Shown here: positions 50,019-62,110 of the stretch, in pieces
Layout of the letters: every line of letters starts with the position of its first letter
Position numbering within the stretch: position 1 is the stretch's first letter
Assembly (NCBI GenBank): GCA_038503065.1
Contig: JBCAMK010000001.1
Coordinates: 3,348,001-3,412,000 of the forward strand
Origin: Paragyromitra xinjiangensis
Taxonomy: Eukaryota > Ascomycota > Pezizomycetes > Pezizales > Discinaceae
Direction of reading: 5' to 3'
Length of the DNA: 64,000 nt
Notes under the pieces: model-generated
Told to the model about the DNA's origin: nothing
Databases searched by the model: none
Seen by the model: the letters and a program-made list of their open reading frames with translations, nothing else
Program-made: the position numbers and the translations under genes

Positions 50019-50684
50019 GGCTCCTACTGTCCCATCAGTCCGGCCCTATTCTACTACACATGCTAGAGGCAGTATATAACAAGCGACCGTCCACCTCGCT
50101 TCCACACTTCCCTCCATCATCTCCGACCGCAAACTCAACACCACAAATCACCTCTCCCAGAATCTCACGAAACCAAAAAGTCTCTATCTCTTTGGCATCG
50201 TTCATCACCACACCCCATCCCGCATCTGGGAACTCATCACTCCCATCGCTCCCCCATCAACCTGGCTCCCAATACTCCCCCCAGAGTATCGCCATCACCA
50301 CCCGCAACTCCTGTCCGACTTGTTTGGGCCGCTACTTCGCCAACGCCAGTTGTTTCGCCCGAATTTCTCTTTTGGCTCCTACTGTCCCATCAGTCCGTAG
50401 CCCTATTCTACTCCACATACTAGAGGCAGTATATAACAAGCGACCGTCCACCTCGCTTCCACACTTCCCTCCATCATCTCCGACCGCAAACTCAACACCA
50501 CAAATCACCTCTCCCAGAATCTCACGAAACCAAAAAGTCTCTATCTCTTTGGCATCGTTCATCACCACACCCCATCCCGCATCTGGGAACTCATCACTCC
50601 CATCGCTCCCCCATCAACCTGGCTCCCAATACTCCCCCCAGAGTATCGCCATCACCACCCGCAACTCCTGTCCGACTTGTTTGG
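50019..50684 (+). repeat. 355-bp direct repeat containing the LINE E 5' UTR
   Basis: Units start at 50019 and 50374 (GGCTCCTACTGTCCCATCAG). Each holds a short flank followed by the element start AGAGGCAGTATATAAC and about 265 bp of 5' UTR. The first unit ends in 44 bp of unrelated sequence before the second begins. It is a doubled promoter or a partial copy in front of E. Confidence 0.75.
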
Positions 50685-50765
50685 GCACCCATCACACCCA
50701 CACCTATTGCTGGGCGCAAACGCACATCCAGCCACCTCTCTCCCCATCTTACCCGAACCTCCAAC

Positions 50766-52202
50766 ATGTCTGCACCTGAAGGCAGCACTGCCCTCTCTGC
50801 CTTTGACCCCGCAGATCTCCCAATGGAAGACAAACCCGCCTCGAATCACAGCAGCTCTTCCAGTGAACATGACGACGATGAAAGCGTCGGAGGTCAAGAA
50901 TATAACTCTAACCTCAACTTCACCCAAATCCCCGCCGAAGAAATGGCAAAAATGACCAATGCCACCACCACCAACTACCTCACTTGGTTCATCCAGAGCC
51001 AATTCAACTCGATGAAAGACGAATTTGAGAGACAAATGGACACCCTCCTTGCTCAAATCAAACTCAACAACACCCAAAACACCAACACCACCTCCAAACT
51101 CGCGGAAATTAAAGCGCAAAACATTTCCCTCCAAAACACCGTCCGCTCCTTAGACGCCAGACTTATACACCTACAAACCAACCAAAGCGCCAAAGCCAAC
51201 ACCCCCGCCGCAAACAGCAAACCTCCCGCCACAAACACCAGCAAACCCTCCAACACCAACACTAACAAAGTACAAGAAACCTATGCCAGCAAAGCCACAA
51301 CAGCACCTGGCGAAAACAACTTCACCACCGTCACCAACCGAAAAACCCCAAAAATTCAACCACTCTACAAGCCCGATTTCACCACCGATAAAAGAGAAAT
51401 CATCATCGAACTCACCGAACCCCTTCCTGCCTCAGCCACCCCAGACTCCATACTCAATGCCATCAACAACCGCCTAGGAGCTGTCAACACATGCATCCTA
51501 GCCGTCCGAAAAACCAACAACGACAATCTCATCCTTACCACCAAACCCAACGAAGCCGCTGACAAATTCATCGAACAATACGAACATGAAATCACCTCAG
51601 CATGCAACCTCCTCAAAATCCCAATCACCAACATTAGAATCAACAGCAGGTGGTCTAAATTCATCATCGACGCTGTCCCCCTAAACTTCAACCTCGAACC
51701 CGTCACACCTACCACTATCACCAATGCCATTCAAGCCGCCCTACCTGACGTACAATTGGCCCAAGCCCCAAGATGGCTATCCACAGAAGAGAAACGCGTT
51801 GGCAAAAAAGCCTCCTCCATCGTCATTGCCCTACCTGCCAAACACACCCTCAAAACCCTTGGCTTTACCTACCTCAACATTCTAAACGCCACCTGCAAAA
51901 TCCGCGAATACCACCCCATCAACCCCACCACCCAATGCCGAAACTGTCAAAAACTTGGACACCACGACGCCACTTGCAAACAAGAAGTTGCCTGCGCCAT
52001 CTGCGCACTTGCCCACCACACCAAAGACCACAAATGTGACCAAATCACATGTAAAGGAGGTGCCAGATGCACACACATGCCACTCAGATGCGCCTGCTGC
52101 AACACCAACCAACACACCGCCATTGATTGCCCCGAAAAAATGAAGACCAGAGCACTTTACCTTGCTCAACGCGCCCAGAAAATCAACAAACGTAATGATT
52201 AA
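50766..52202 (+). CDS. ORF1 nucleic-acid-binding protein of LINE E
   Basis: Intact, 478 residues (MSAPEGSTALSAFDPADLPM). An acidic/Ser-rich start, a helical NNYLTWFIQSQFNSMKDEF segment, an Asn/Thr/Pro-rich linker, an RRM-like region (SRWSKFIIDAVP) and zinc knuckles CRNCQKLGHHDATC, CAICALAHHTKDHKC and CACCNTNQHTAIDC at about 391-455. Its last 8 nt overlap the start of ORF2 (ATGATTAA at 52195-52202). Confidence 0.9.
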   Translation: MSAPEGSTALSAFDPADLPMEDKPASNHSSSSSEHDDDESVGGQEYNSNLNFTQIPAEEMAKMTNATTTNYLTWFIQSQFNSMKDEFERQMDTLLAQIKLNNTQNTNTTSKLAEIKAQNISLQNTVRSLDARLIHLQTNQSAKANTPAANSKPPATNTSKPSNTNTNKVQETYASKATTAPGENNFTTVTNRKTPKIQPLYKPDFTTDKREIIIELTEPLPASATPDSILNAINNRLGAVNTCILAVRKTNNDNLILTTKPNEAADKFIEQYEHEITSACNLLKIPITNIRINSRWSKFIIDAVPLNFNLEPVTPTTITNAIQAALPDVQLAQAPRWLSTEEKRVGKKASSIVIALPAKHTLKTLGFTYLNILNATCKIREYHPINPTTQCRNCQKLGHHDATCKQEVACAICALAHHTKDHKCDQITCKGGARCTHMPLRCACCNTNQHTAIDCPEKMKTRALYLAQRAQKINKRND

Positions 52203-55200
52203 ACAGACAACACAAATCACAGGCATAGCCCAAGTGCAACAACTGAATTGCGCTAAAGGAAAGGCCTCCACTCTTTCAGTACTTCATCATGCAAACATCA
52301 ACACCCAACTCGCCGTACTCGCACTACAAGACCCATGGTCAGAAACCCAGGGCCTACCACCAAACATCACAAATTTTTACCGCTTCTCACCAACAAATCA
52401 AAATCCCAAATGCGTCACCTACATAAACGCAAACATGAACCTAAACCCACGCATTTCAACCTCCTTCTTCAACAACGCCATATCAATCATCATAACCACA
52501 GCAATAGGTGACATTGAAATCTCCAACATCTACGCCAACCACACACCAACGACACACACCTACCTCAACATGCATCGCTTCCTTCCCATGCACATAATAC
52601 TAGCAGACACAAACCTACACCACACATGGTGGTATGGAATCGAAACCGACACCCATCGCACCTCCATCAATAACACCAGAACAACAGCCAACCAACTCGT
52701 AGACTGGCTAGAAGACCACAACTACCAACTCATCAATCACCCAGGTATCTTCACACATTTCCCTAGAAATGGCAACAGAAATTCCATCATAGATCTCACC
52801 TTATTCAAAAACATACAACAATACCTCATAACGTGGCAATCCGATCAAGGACTAAGAGACAACTCTGACCACACCCTAATCACAACTACCATATTCCTAC
52901 CACCAAAGCCCACAGCCACACCCAAACGCAACCTCAATAAAGCAAACTGGATCCAATTCCACAACATAATAAAACAATCAGCACTCAACAATTCTCAACC
53001 CACTAACGCCAGTGAAACCACCAAAGAATGCGAACAGCTCACCTCCCTAATACAACTCGCCACCATCACAGCCATACCCCTATCGAAACCCAGTCAACAC
53101 TCCAAAGGCTGGTGGACCCACGAACTTTCCAAATTAAAAAGGAAAATAAACACTATCAATCACCTAATCAAACGACCCAACCCACCACAGCATGCCAAAA
53201 ACCTCCTCAAAAACCTCCGAACACAATGGAAAACCGAAATAAATGAAGCCAAAAAACACCACTGGCACCAACGGCTATCCACCAACGACCCCAAACAAAT
53301 ATGGCAAGCCATCAAACAAACAAATGGCCGCAGACCCCCCACCACAATACAACCCTTACACAACGCACCAGATTTCGAAGCACAATGTAATGCCTTCAAA
53401 TCTACCTTCTTCCCACCTATCCTCGCCTCTCCCCAGCCACTACCACAAAACTGGCTTCCCCCACCTACATCAGATCAATCCTTCAACACACCTCATGTTA
53501 CTCCAGAGTTAATCTCTAAATTACTCGCCAAAACTTCCCCTGCATCCGCTCCAGGACACGACGGAATCCTTTATCCTCATATACAACACGTCCATCAAGC
53601 CGCTCCTTTACTCATTCCTAAAATCTTCACAGCCGCACTTCGCTTCGGCGTTTTTCCCGATATATGGAAACAAGCAATCGTTATACCCATACCTAAGACA
53701 GGCAAAGACGACTATTCCAAACCCAATGCCTACCGCCCTATTTCATTATTATCATGTCTCGGCAAACTTTTAGAACGCATTATCACCAGACAATTGGAAA
53801 TCGCTGCAATAAATTCAGGCGCAATCAACCACCAACACACAGGAGGACGCACAGGAATCTCAGCAATAGACGCCCTACAACAAATCATCACACCATCCCA
53901 ATCCTGGCTTGACACCCCCGCCACAACAGGACACCAAAAGCAACTACGACCTTCCATTTTAACCACAGACATTGAAGGAGCCTTCAACTGCGTCATACAT
54001 CAACAAATGACTGCAATCTTCCTCCACTTTAAATTCCCCACATACCTAATACAATGGTACCAAAGCTTCACCACCAACCGAACAATAGCCTTCCGCTTTA
54101 ACAGCACCACAAGTCCAACATCACCCTTTAACAGTGGACTCCCTCAAGGATCTGCAGTTTCATCCATTGCCTTCACCATATACAGTGCCGCGCTAGACAC
54201 TGAACCATCACCTTCCAATCTTACTTATTCTAATACCTACATCGACGACAATGCCATGCTACAAGCAAGTTTTTCACAAAAATTTGCCACCATGACACTA
54301 CAACAACGCCTTAACCTCAAAATTGAAAGAGGCTCACACCTCAACATTCTCTTTTCCCCACCAAAAACAGAACTCATGCACTTAAGACTCAGTTCCAGAG
54401 CCAAAGATCCCACCCCACTTCCATCACACTGTACGACAAAAGCATATCACCCACTGAACAAAATCGCATGCTAGGACTCATCATTGATCGAAGATTAACC
54501 TTTCACCAACACACACATCACATCGTCGCCTCCCTACTTAAAACCAAAGGAGCCATCTACCCTCTTCTCAAATCCATACACCTTACCCCCGCCACAATAC
54601 ATCACATACTACACATAGTTCACATCCCTAAAATGCTATGGGCTCCCCCATATGGTGGACAGGTGCACCCACCATTATAGATAATATTCAACCAGCATAC
54701 CACAGCCTTGCTCGTATCATCACGGACCTCCCCAGAAATACCAAAACAACCCACCTACTACGAAGCTGCCCTACCACCGCTCAACCTCCTATTAGATTAT
54801 CATTCACAAAAATATGGCATACGCATCCTGAAAAACAACGCGCACAACCCAGCCTTCCTTCCATTACTCAAGTTTCTTCCGCAAACAACAGAATACAAAG
54901 GATCAGGACTCAAAAGAATAGCCTCCCTGCTCCAACCCCTCATCCAAAATCAACCTCTTGAAAGACTCGAATTTTCCTTTCATTCCCCATTCCTCACACC
55001 AAATTCTCTACAAATTTCCCAGCTTTCCAAACAACAAACAGCCACACAACATATCAATTGGACAGGCACACTGGAAAACTCCTGGCTCCTTTATACAGAC
55101 GGCTCCCTCAACGATAACGGACATTCCTCCTCCGGCGTATACATTGCTCATATACGCTACGGCATCACCACACAAACATACACACATTCCTGCGCCCCTC

Positions 55201-55883
55201 GGACATCATGCCGAAACGAAGACGCCGAAATTCACGCCATACAAGAAGCTTTAGCTCTCTTACTCCAACATATCGTCTATCCTACTCCTGTATACATATG
55301 CGTCGACAATCAAAACGCCCTAAAGTCACTCGCAGGAGGACCCACACACAACAAGGAATACCTGTGGCACGCACTCAACGCATGCAATTCACTCCAAAAA
55401 ATAGGATGCTCCATCAGTGGTATATGGACTCCCTCTCATACACAAATCTTCGGCAACGAGAAAGCTGATCAACTGGCTACACTCGCCCACAATAAACCCC
55501 TCTGCTCATGGCATCGTCTGACCCTTGGACACCTCTCACTCCTGCCCAAGAAACACTTACTCAAATCATGGGCCTCTAACACCCCAGAGCCCGTTGCCCT
55601 TCACATTGCGCAACATCTCACATCATTATCACGCAAACGGTTTTCCAAACTCGCGAAAATACGCAATCAAGCGCACTTCATCGATTCCACCGGATTCACC
55701 GATCCCCTCACATGCACATGCGGTGAACAAGATGGCTCTTACCATCGCATCATGTCCTGCAAACTCAGAAATAAAGAACGACAAGATTTCTTTAAAAATT
55801 CAGAACCAGATTGGAATATTTTCTTTTCATCTAAGTTAAATTTTTCCGAGTTTTTTTCTTATATTAACCTGTTAGGGTTATAA
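52195..55883 (+). pseudogene. ORF2 of LINE E: endonuclease, RT, RNase H, frameshifted
   Basis: It begins MIKQTTQITGIAQVQQLNCA. Endonuclease and RT are open through YIDDNAML. Breaks relative to F: a lost C near 54414 (CACCCCACT for CACCCCCACT), a lost G near 54640, two bases lost near 54760 and a rearranged run near 55195-55215. Each moves the frame, yet the protein continues recognisably to the same C-terminus at 55883. Three of the four lie in or next to homopolymers. Confidence 0.88.
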
Positions 55884-56444
55884 ATTTTCTTCGCGATTAA
55901 GTAGGGGATGATTGATTTGGTTTTCCTTTCGGTTATTTTTCCTCGTAGCTTTGTTATTATTTATTATTTTCTTTATTTTCTTTATGATGGTTTAAATTGT
56001 TTTGGAAAACGGGGAGGATTTATTTGTAGCTGGCGGCGGATGAGGCGATATACTTTAGTATCAGGGCCGTAGAATTAAAACACTAAAACACTAAAACGCT
56101 AGAGGCAGTATATAACAAGCGACCGCCCACCTCGCTTCCACATCTCCCTCCATCATCTCCGACCGCAAACTCAACACCACAAATCACCTCTCCCAGAATC
56201 TCACGAAACCAAAAAGTCTTTATCTCTTTGGCATCGTTCATCACCACACCCCATCCCGCATCTGGGAACTCATCACTCCCATCGCTCCCCCATCAACCTG
56301 GCTCCCAATACTCCCCCCAGAGTATCGCCATCACCACCCGCAACTCCTGTCCGACTTGTTTGGGCACCCATCACACCCACACCCATTGCTGGGCGCAAAC
56401 GCACATCCAGCCACCTCTCTCCCCATCTTACCCGAACCTCCAAC

Positions 56445-57881
56445 ATGTCTGCACCTGAAGGCAGCACTGCCCTCTCTGCCTTTGACCCCGCAGATCTCCC
56501 AATGGAAGACAAACCCGCCTCGAATCACAGCAGCTCCTCCAGTGAACATGACGACGATGAAAGCGTCGGAGGTCAAGAATACAACTCTAACCTCAACTTC
56601 ACCCAAATCCCCGCCGAAGAAATGGCAAAAATGACCAATGCCACCACCACCAATTATCTCGCTTGGTTCATCCAGAGCCAATTCAACTCGATGAAAGACG
56701 AATTTGAGAGACAAATGGACACCCTCCTTGCTCAAATCAAACTCAACAACACCCAAAACACCAACACCACCTCCAAACTCGCGGAAATTAAAGCGCAAAA
56801 CATTTCCCTCCAAAACACCGTCCGCTCCTTAGACGCCAGACTTCTACAACTACAAACCAACCAAAGCGCCAAAGTCAACACCCCCACCGCAAACAGCAAA
56901 CCTCCCGCCACAAACACCAGCAAACCCTCCAACACCAACACCAACAAAGCACAAGAAACCTATGCCAGCAAAGCCACAACAGCACCTGGCGAAAACAACT
57001 TCACCACCGTCACCAACCGAAAAACCCCAAAAATTCAACCACTCTACAAGCCCGACTTCACCACCGATAAAAGAGAAATCATCATCGAACTCACCGAACC
57101 CCTTCCCGCCTCAGCCACCCCAGATTCCATACTCAATGCCATCAACAACCGCCTAGGAGCTGTCAACACATGCATCCTAGCCGTCCGAAAAACCAACAAC
57201 GACAATCTCATCCTTACCACCAAACCCAACGAAGCCGCTGACAAATTCATCGAACAATACGAACATGAAATCATCTCAGCATGCAACCTCCTCAAAATCC
57301 CAATCACCAACATTAGAATCAACAGCAGGTGGTCCAAATTCATCATCGACGCTGTCCCCCTAAAATTCAACCTCGAACCCGTCACACCTACCACTATCAC
57401 CAATGCCCTTCAAGCCGCCCTACCTGACGTACAATTGGCCCAAGCCCCAAGATGGCTATCCACAGAAGAGAAACGCGTTGGCAAAAAAGCCTCTTCCATT
57501 GTCATCGCCCTACCTGCCAAACACACCCTCAAAACCCTAGGCTTTACCTACCTCAACATTCTAAACGCCACCTGCAAAATCCGCGAATACCACCCCATCA
57601 ACCCCACCACCCAATGCCGAAATTGTCAAAAACTTGGACACCACGACGCCACCTGCAAACAAGAAGTTGCCTGCGCCATCTGCGCACTTGCCCACCACAC
57701 CAAAGACCACAAATGTGACCAAATCACATGCAGAGGAGGTGCCAGATGCACACACATGCCACTCAGATGCGCCTGCTGCAACACCAACCAACACACCGCC
57801 ATTGATTGCCCCGAAAAAATGAAGACCAGAGCACTTTACCTTGCTCAACGCGCCCAGAAAATCAACAACCGTAATGATTAA
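56445..57881 (+). CDS. ORF1 nucleic-acid-binding protein of LINE F
   Basis: Intact, 478 residues, differing from the LINE E protein at only a few positions (for example YLAWF for YLTWF, LLQLQ for LIHLQ). The domains are an acidic start, a coiled-coil-like helix, an Asn/Thr/Pro linker, an RRM-like region and three zinc knuckles from about residue 391. It would coat LINE RNA and act as a nucleic-acid chaperone. The stop overlaps the ORF2 start (ATGATTAA at 57874-57881), a layout expected to give ORF2 by reinitiation. Confidence 0.92.
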   Translation: MSAPEGSTALSAFDPADLPMEDKPASNHSSSSSEHDDDESVGGQEYNSNLNFTQIPAEEMAKMTNATTTNYLAWFIQSQFNSMKDEFERQMDTLLAQIKLNNTQNTNTTSKLAEIKAQNISLQNTVRSLDARLLQLQTNQSAKVNTPTANSKPPATNTSKPSNTNTNKAQETYASKATTAPGENNFTTVTNRKTPKIQPLYKPDFTTDKREIIIELTEPLPASATPDSILNAINNRLGAVNTCILAVRKTNNDNLILTTKPNEAADKFIEQYEHEIISACNLLKIPITNIRINSRWSKFIIDAVPLKFNLEPVTPTTITNALQAALPDVQLAQAPRWLSTEEKRVGKKASSIVIALPAKHTLKTLGFTYLNILNATCKIREYHPINPTTQCRNCQKLGHHDATCKQEVACAICALAHHTKDHKCDQITCRGGARCTHMPLRCACCNTNQHTAIDCPEKMKTRALYLAQRAQKINNRND

Positions 57882-60800
57882 ACAGACAACACAAATCACA
57901 GGCATAGCCCAAGTGCAACAACTGAATTGCGCTAAAGGAAAGGCCTCCACTCTTTCAGTACTTCATCATGCAAACATCAATGCCCAACTCGCCGTACTCG
58001 CACTACAAGACCCATGGTCAGAAACCCAGGGCCTACCACCAAACATCACAAACTTTCACCGCTTCTCACCAACAAATCAAAATCCCAAATGCGTCACCTA
58101 CATAAACGCAAACATGAACCTAAACCCACGCATCTCAACCTCCTTCTTCAACAACGCCATATCAATCATCATCACCACAGCAATAGGTGACATTGAAATT
58201 TCCAACATCTACGCCAACCACACACCAACGACACACACCTACCTCAACATGCATCGCTTCCTTCCCATGCACATAATACTAGCAGACACAAATCTACACC
58301 ACACATGGTGGTATGGAATCGAAACCGACACCCATCGCACCTCCATCAATAACACCAGAACAACAGCCAACCAACTCGTAGACTGGCTAGAAGACCACAA
58401 CTACCAACTCATCAATCACCCAGGTATCTTCACACATTTCCCTAGAAATGGCAACAGAAATTCCATCATAGATCTCACCCTATTTAAAAACATACAACAA
58501 TACCTCATAACGTGGCAATCCGATCAAGGACTAAGAGACAACTCTGACCACACCCTAATCACAACCACCATATTCCTACCACCAAAGCCCACAGCCACAC
58601 CTAAACGCAACCTCAACAAAGCAAACTGGATCCAATTCCACAACATAATAAAACAATCAGCACTCAACAATTCTCAACCCACCAACACCAGTGAAACCAC
58701 TAAAGAATGCGAACAGCTCACCTCCCTAATACAATTCGCCACCATCACAGCCATACCCCTATCGAAACCCAGTCAACACTCCAAAGGCTGGTGGACCCAC
58801 GAACTTTCCAAATTAAAAAGGAAAATAAACACCATCAATCACCTAATCAAACGACCCAACCCACCACAGCATGCCAAAAACCTTCTCAAAAACCTCCGAA
58901 CACAATGGAAAACCGAAATAAATGAAGCCAAAAAACACCACTGGCACCAACGGCTATCCACCAACGACCCCAAACAAATATGGCAAGCCATCAAACAAAC
59001 AAATGGCCGCAGACCCCCCACCACAATACAACCCTTACACAACGCACCAGATTTCGAAGCACAATGTAATGCCTTCAAATCTACCTTCTTCCCACCCATC
59101 CTCGCCTCTCCCCAGCCACTACCACAAAACTGGCTTCCCCCACCCACATCAGACCAATCCCTCAACACACCTCATGTCACTCCAGAGTTAATTTCTAAAT
59201 TACTCGCCAAAACTTCCCCTGCATCCGCTCCAGGACACGACGGAATCCTCTATCCTCACATACAACACGCTCATCAAGCCGCTCCTCTACTCATTCCCAA
59301 AATCTTTACAGCTGCCCTTCGCTTCGGCGCCTTCCCCGACATATGGAAACAGGCAATCGTCACACCCATACCTAAGACAGGCAAAGACGATTACTCCAAA
59401 CCCAATGCCTACCGTCCTATTTCACTATTATCATGTCTCGGCAAACTTCTAGAACGTATTATCACCAGACAATTGGAAATCGCTGCAATAAATTCAGGCG
59501 CAATCAACCACCAACACACAGGTGGACGCACGGGAATCTCAGCAATAGACGCCTTACAACAAATCATCACACCATCCCAATCCTGGCTTGACACCCCCGC
59601 CACAACAGGACACCAAAAGCAACTACGCCCTTCCATTTTAACCACAGACATTGAAGGAGCCTTCAACTGCGTCATACATCAACAAATGACTGCAATCTTC
59701 CTCCACTTCAAATTCCCCACATACCTAATACAATGGTACCAAAGTTTCACCACCAACCGAACAATAGCCTTCCGCTTTAATAGCACCACAAGTCCAACAT
59801 CACCCTTTAACAGTGGACTCCCTCAAGGATCCGCAGTTTCATCCATTGCCTTTACCATATACAGTGCCGCGCTAGACACTGAACCATCACCTTCTAATCT
59901 CACTTATTCCAATACCTACATCGACGATAATGCCATGCTACAAGCAAGTTTTTCACAAAAATTTGCCACCATGACATTACAACAACGCCTTAACCTCAAA
60001 ATTGAAAGAGGCTCACACCTCAACATTCTCTTTTCCCCACCAAAAACGGAACTCATGCACTTAAGACTCAGTTCCAGAGCCAAAGATCCCACCCCCACTT
60101 CCATCACACTGTACGACCAAAGCATATCACCCACTGAACAAAATCGCATGCTAGGACTCATCATTGATCGAAGACTAACCTTTCACCAACACACACATCA
60201 CATCGTCGCCTCCCTACTTAAAACCAAAGGAGCCATTTACCCTCTTCTCAAATCCATACACCTTACCCCCGCCACAATACATCACATACTACACATAATT
60301 CACATCCCCAAAATGTTATGGGGCTCCCCCATATGGTGGACAGGTGCACCCACCATCATAGATAATATCCAACCAGCATACCACAGCCTTGCTCGTATCA
60401 TCACGGGCCTCCCCAGAAATACCAAAATAACCCACCTACTACGCGAAGCTGCCCTACCACCGCTCAACCTCCTATTAGATTATCATTCACAAAAATATGG
60501 CATACGCATCCTGAAAAACAACGCGCACAACCCAGCCTTCCTTCCATTACTCAAGTTCCTCCCGCAAACAACAGAATACAAAGGATCAGGACTCAAAAGA
60601 ATAGCCTCCCTGCTTCAACCCCTCATCCAAAATCAACCTCTTGAAAGACTCGAATTTTCCTTTCATTCCCCATTTCTCACACCAAATTCTCTACAAATTT
60701 CCCAGCTTTCCAAACAACAAACAGCCACACAACATATCAATTGGACAGGCACATTGGAAAACTCCTGGCTCCTTTATACAGACGGCTCCCTCAACGATAA

Positions 60801-61566
60801 CGGACACTCCTCCTCCGGTGTATACATTGCTCATATACGCTACGGCATCACCACACAAACATACACACATTCCTGCGCCCTCGGACATCATACCGAGAAC
60901 GAAGACGCCGAAATTCACGCCATACAAGAAGCTTTAGCTCTCTTACTCCAACATATCGTTTACCCCACTCCCGTATACATATGCGTCGACAATCAAAACG
61001 CCCTAAAGTCACTCGCAGGAGGACCCACACACAACAAGGAATACCTGTGGCACGCACTCAACGCATGCAATTCACTCCAAAAAATAGGATGCTCCATCAG
61101 TGGTATATGGACTCCCTCTCACACACAAATCTTCGGCAACGAGAAAGCTGATCAACTGGCTACACTCGCCCACAACAAACCCCTCTGCTCATGGCATCGT
61201 CTGACCCTTGGACACCTTTCACTCCTGCCCAAGAAACATTTACTCAAATCATGGGCCTCTAACACCCCAGAGCCCGTTGCCCTTCACATTGCGCAACATC
61301 TCACACCATTATCACGCAAACGATTTTCCAAACTCGCGAAAATACGCAATCAAGTGCACTTCATCGATCCCACCGGATTCACCGATCCTCTCACATGCAC
61401 ATGCGGCGAACAAGATGGCTCTTACCATCGCATCATGTCCTGCAAACTCAGAAACAAAGAACGACAAGATTTCTTTAAAAATTCAGAACCAGATTGGAAT
61501 ATTTTCTTCTCACCTAAGTTAAATTTTTCCGAGTTTTTCTCTTATATTAACCTGTTAGGGTTATAA
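57874..61566 (+). CDS. ORF2 of LINE F: AP-type endonuclease, reverse transcriptase, RNase H
   Basis: Intact, 1230 residues from MIKQTTQITG. The open frame extends upstream to 57841 but the ATG at 57874 is the first. Endonuclease: ALQDPWSE, ILADTNLHHTWWYG, SIIDLTLF, DNSDHTLITT (ADTN replaces the usual GDFN). Reverse transcriptase: SAPGHDGILYP, YRPISLLSCLGKLLERI, LTTDIEGAFNCV, GLPQGSAVSS and YIDD at 59917-59928. RNase H has all four acidic residues: LLYTDGSL, ENEDAEIHAI, ICVDNQNAL, GNEKADQLA. A C-terminal CTCGEQDGSYHRIMSC finger ends the protein. It nicks the target and primes cDNA synthesis there. Clade Tad/I-like by domain content (inference). Confidence 0.93.
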   Translation: MIKQTTQITGIAQVQQLNCAKGKASTLSVLHHANINAQLAVLALQDPWSETQGLPPNITNFHRFSPTNQNPKCVTYINANMNLNPRISTSFFNNAISIIITTAIGDIEISNIYANHTPTTHTYLNMHRFLPMHIILADTNLHHTWWYGIETDTHRTSINNTRTTANQLVDWLEDHNYQLINHPGIFTHFPRNGNRNSIIDLTLFKNIQQYLITWQSDQGLRDNSDHTLITTTIFLPPKPTATPKRNLNKANWIQFHNIIKQSALNNSQPTNTSETTKECEQLTSLIQFATITAIPLSKPSQHSKGWWTHELSKLKRKINTINHLIKRPNPPQHAKNLLKNLRTQWKTEINEAKKHHWHQRLSTNDPKQIWQAIKQTNGRRPPTTIQPLHNAPDFEAQCNAFKSTFFPPILASPQPLPQNWLPPPTSDQSLNTPHVTPELISKLLAKTSPASAPGHDGILYPHIQHAHQAAPLLIPKIFTAALRFGAFPDIWKQAIVTPIPKTGKDDYSKPNAYRPISLLSCLGKLLERIITRQLEIAAINSGAINHQHTGGRTGISAIDALQQIITPSQSWLDTPATTGHQKQLRPSILTTDIEGAFNCVIHQQMTAIFLHFKFPTYLIQWYQSFTTNRTIAFRFNSTTSPTSPFNSGLPQGSAVSSIAFTIYSAALDTEPSPSNLTYSNTYIDDNAMLQASFSQKFATMTLQQRLNLKIERGSHLNILFSPPKTELMHLRLSSRAKDPTPTSITLYDQSISPTEQNRMLGLIIDRRLTFHQHTHHIVASLLKTKGAIYPLLKSIHLTPATIHHILHIIHIPKMLWGSPIWWTGAPTIIDNIQPAYHSLARIITGLPRNTKITHLLREAALPPLNLLLDYHSQKYGIRILKNNAHNPAFLPLLKFLPQTTEYKGSGLKRIASLLQPLIQNQPLERLEFSFHSPFLTPNSLQISQLSKQQTATQHINWTGTLENSWLLYTDGSLNDNGHSSSGVYIAHIRYGITTQTYTHSCALGHHTENEDAEIHAIQEALALLLQHIVYPTPVYICVDNQNALKSLAGGPTHNKEYLWHALNACNSLQKIGCSISGIWTPSHTQIFGNEKADQLATLAHNKPLCSWHRLTLGHLSLLPKKHLLKSWASNTPEPVALHIAQHLTPLSRKRFSKLAKIRNQVHFIDPTGFTDPLTCTCGEQDGSYHRIMSCKLRNKERQDFFKNSEPDWNIFFSPKLNFSEFFSYINLLGL

Positions 61567-62110
61567 ATTTTCTTCGCGATTAAGTAGGGGATGATTGATT
61601 TGGTTTTTCCTTTCAGTTATTTTTCCTCGTAGTTTTGTTATTATTTTCTTTATGATGGTTCAAATTGTTTTGGAAGCGGGGAGGATTTATTTGTAGTTGG
61701 TGGCGGATGAGGCGATATACTTTAGTATCAGGGCCGTAGAATTAAAACACTAAAACACTAAAACGCTAGAGGCAGTATTTAACAAGCGACCGCCCACCTC
61801 GCTTCTACTTCTCCTCCATCATCTCCAACCGCAAATTCAACACCACAAACTACCTCTCCCAGAACCTCACGAAACCAAAAAGTCTCTATCTCTTTGGCCT
61901 CGCGTATCACCACACCCCACCTCGCTTCTGGGAATTCATCACTCCCATCGCTCCCCCATCAACCTGGCTCCCAATACTCCTCCCAGAGTATCGCCATCAC
62001 CACCTGCAACTCCTGTCCGACTTGTTTGGGCACCCATCACACCCACACCTCTCGCTGGACGCAAACGCACTTCCAGCCACCTCTCTCCTCACCTCACCCG
62101 CACCTCCAAC

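Larger units (their letters stand above)
50422..56100 (+). mobile_element. LINE E, first member of the tandem array (ORF2 broken)
   Basis: 5' end AGAGGCAGTATATAAC at 50422; tail AAAACACTAAAACACTAAAACGCT ending at 56100, immediately followed by LINE F. It is nearly identical to F apart from indels in ORF2. Confidence 0.9.
56101..61767 (+). mobile_element. LINE F: complete, apparently intact
   Basis: 5667 bp from AGAGGCAGTATATAAC to the tail AAAACACTAAAACACTAAAACGCT. 5' UTR 344 bp, intact ORF1 and ORF2 overlapping by 8 nt, 3' UTR about 200 bp with an imperfect GATATACTTTAGTATC hairpin. It is the only element in the window that looks able to move on its own apart from the chromovirus. Confidence 0.92.

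Noticed and set aside
56101..61767. E-F-H array as telomere-associated repeat
   Set aside because: Head-to-tail LINEs suggest it, but no TTAGGG-type repeat or chromosome end is present in the window, so it is kept only as a hypothesis.
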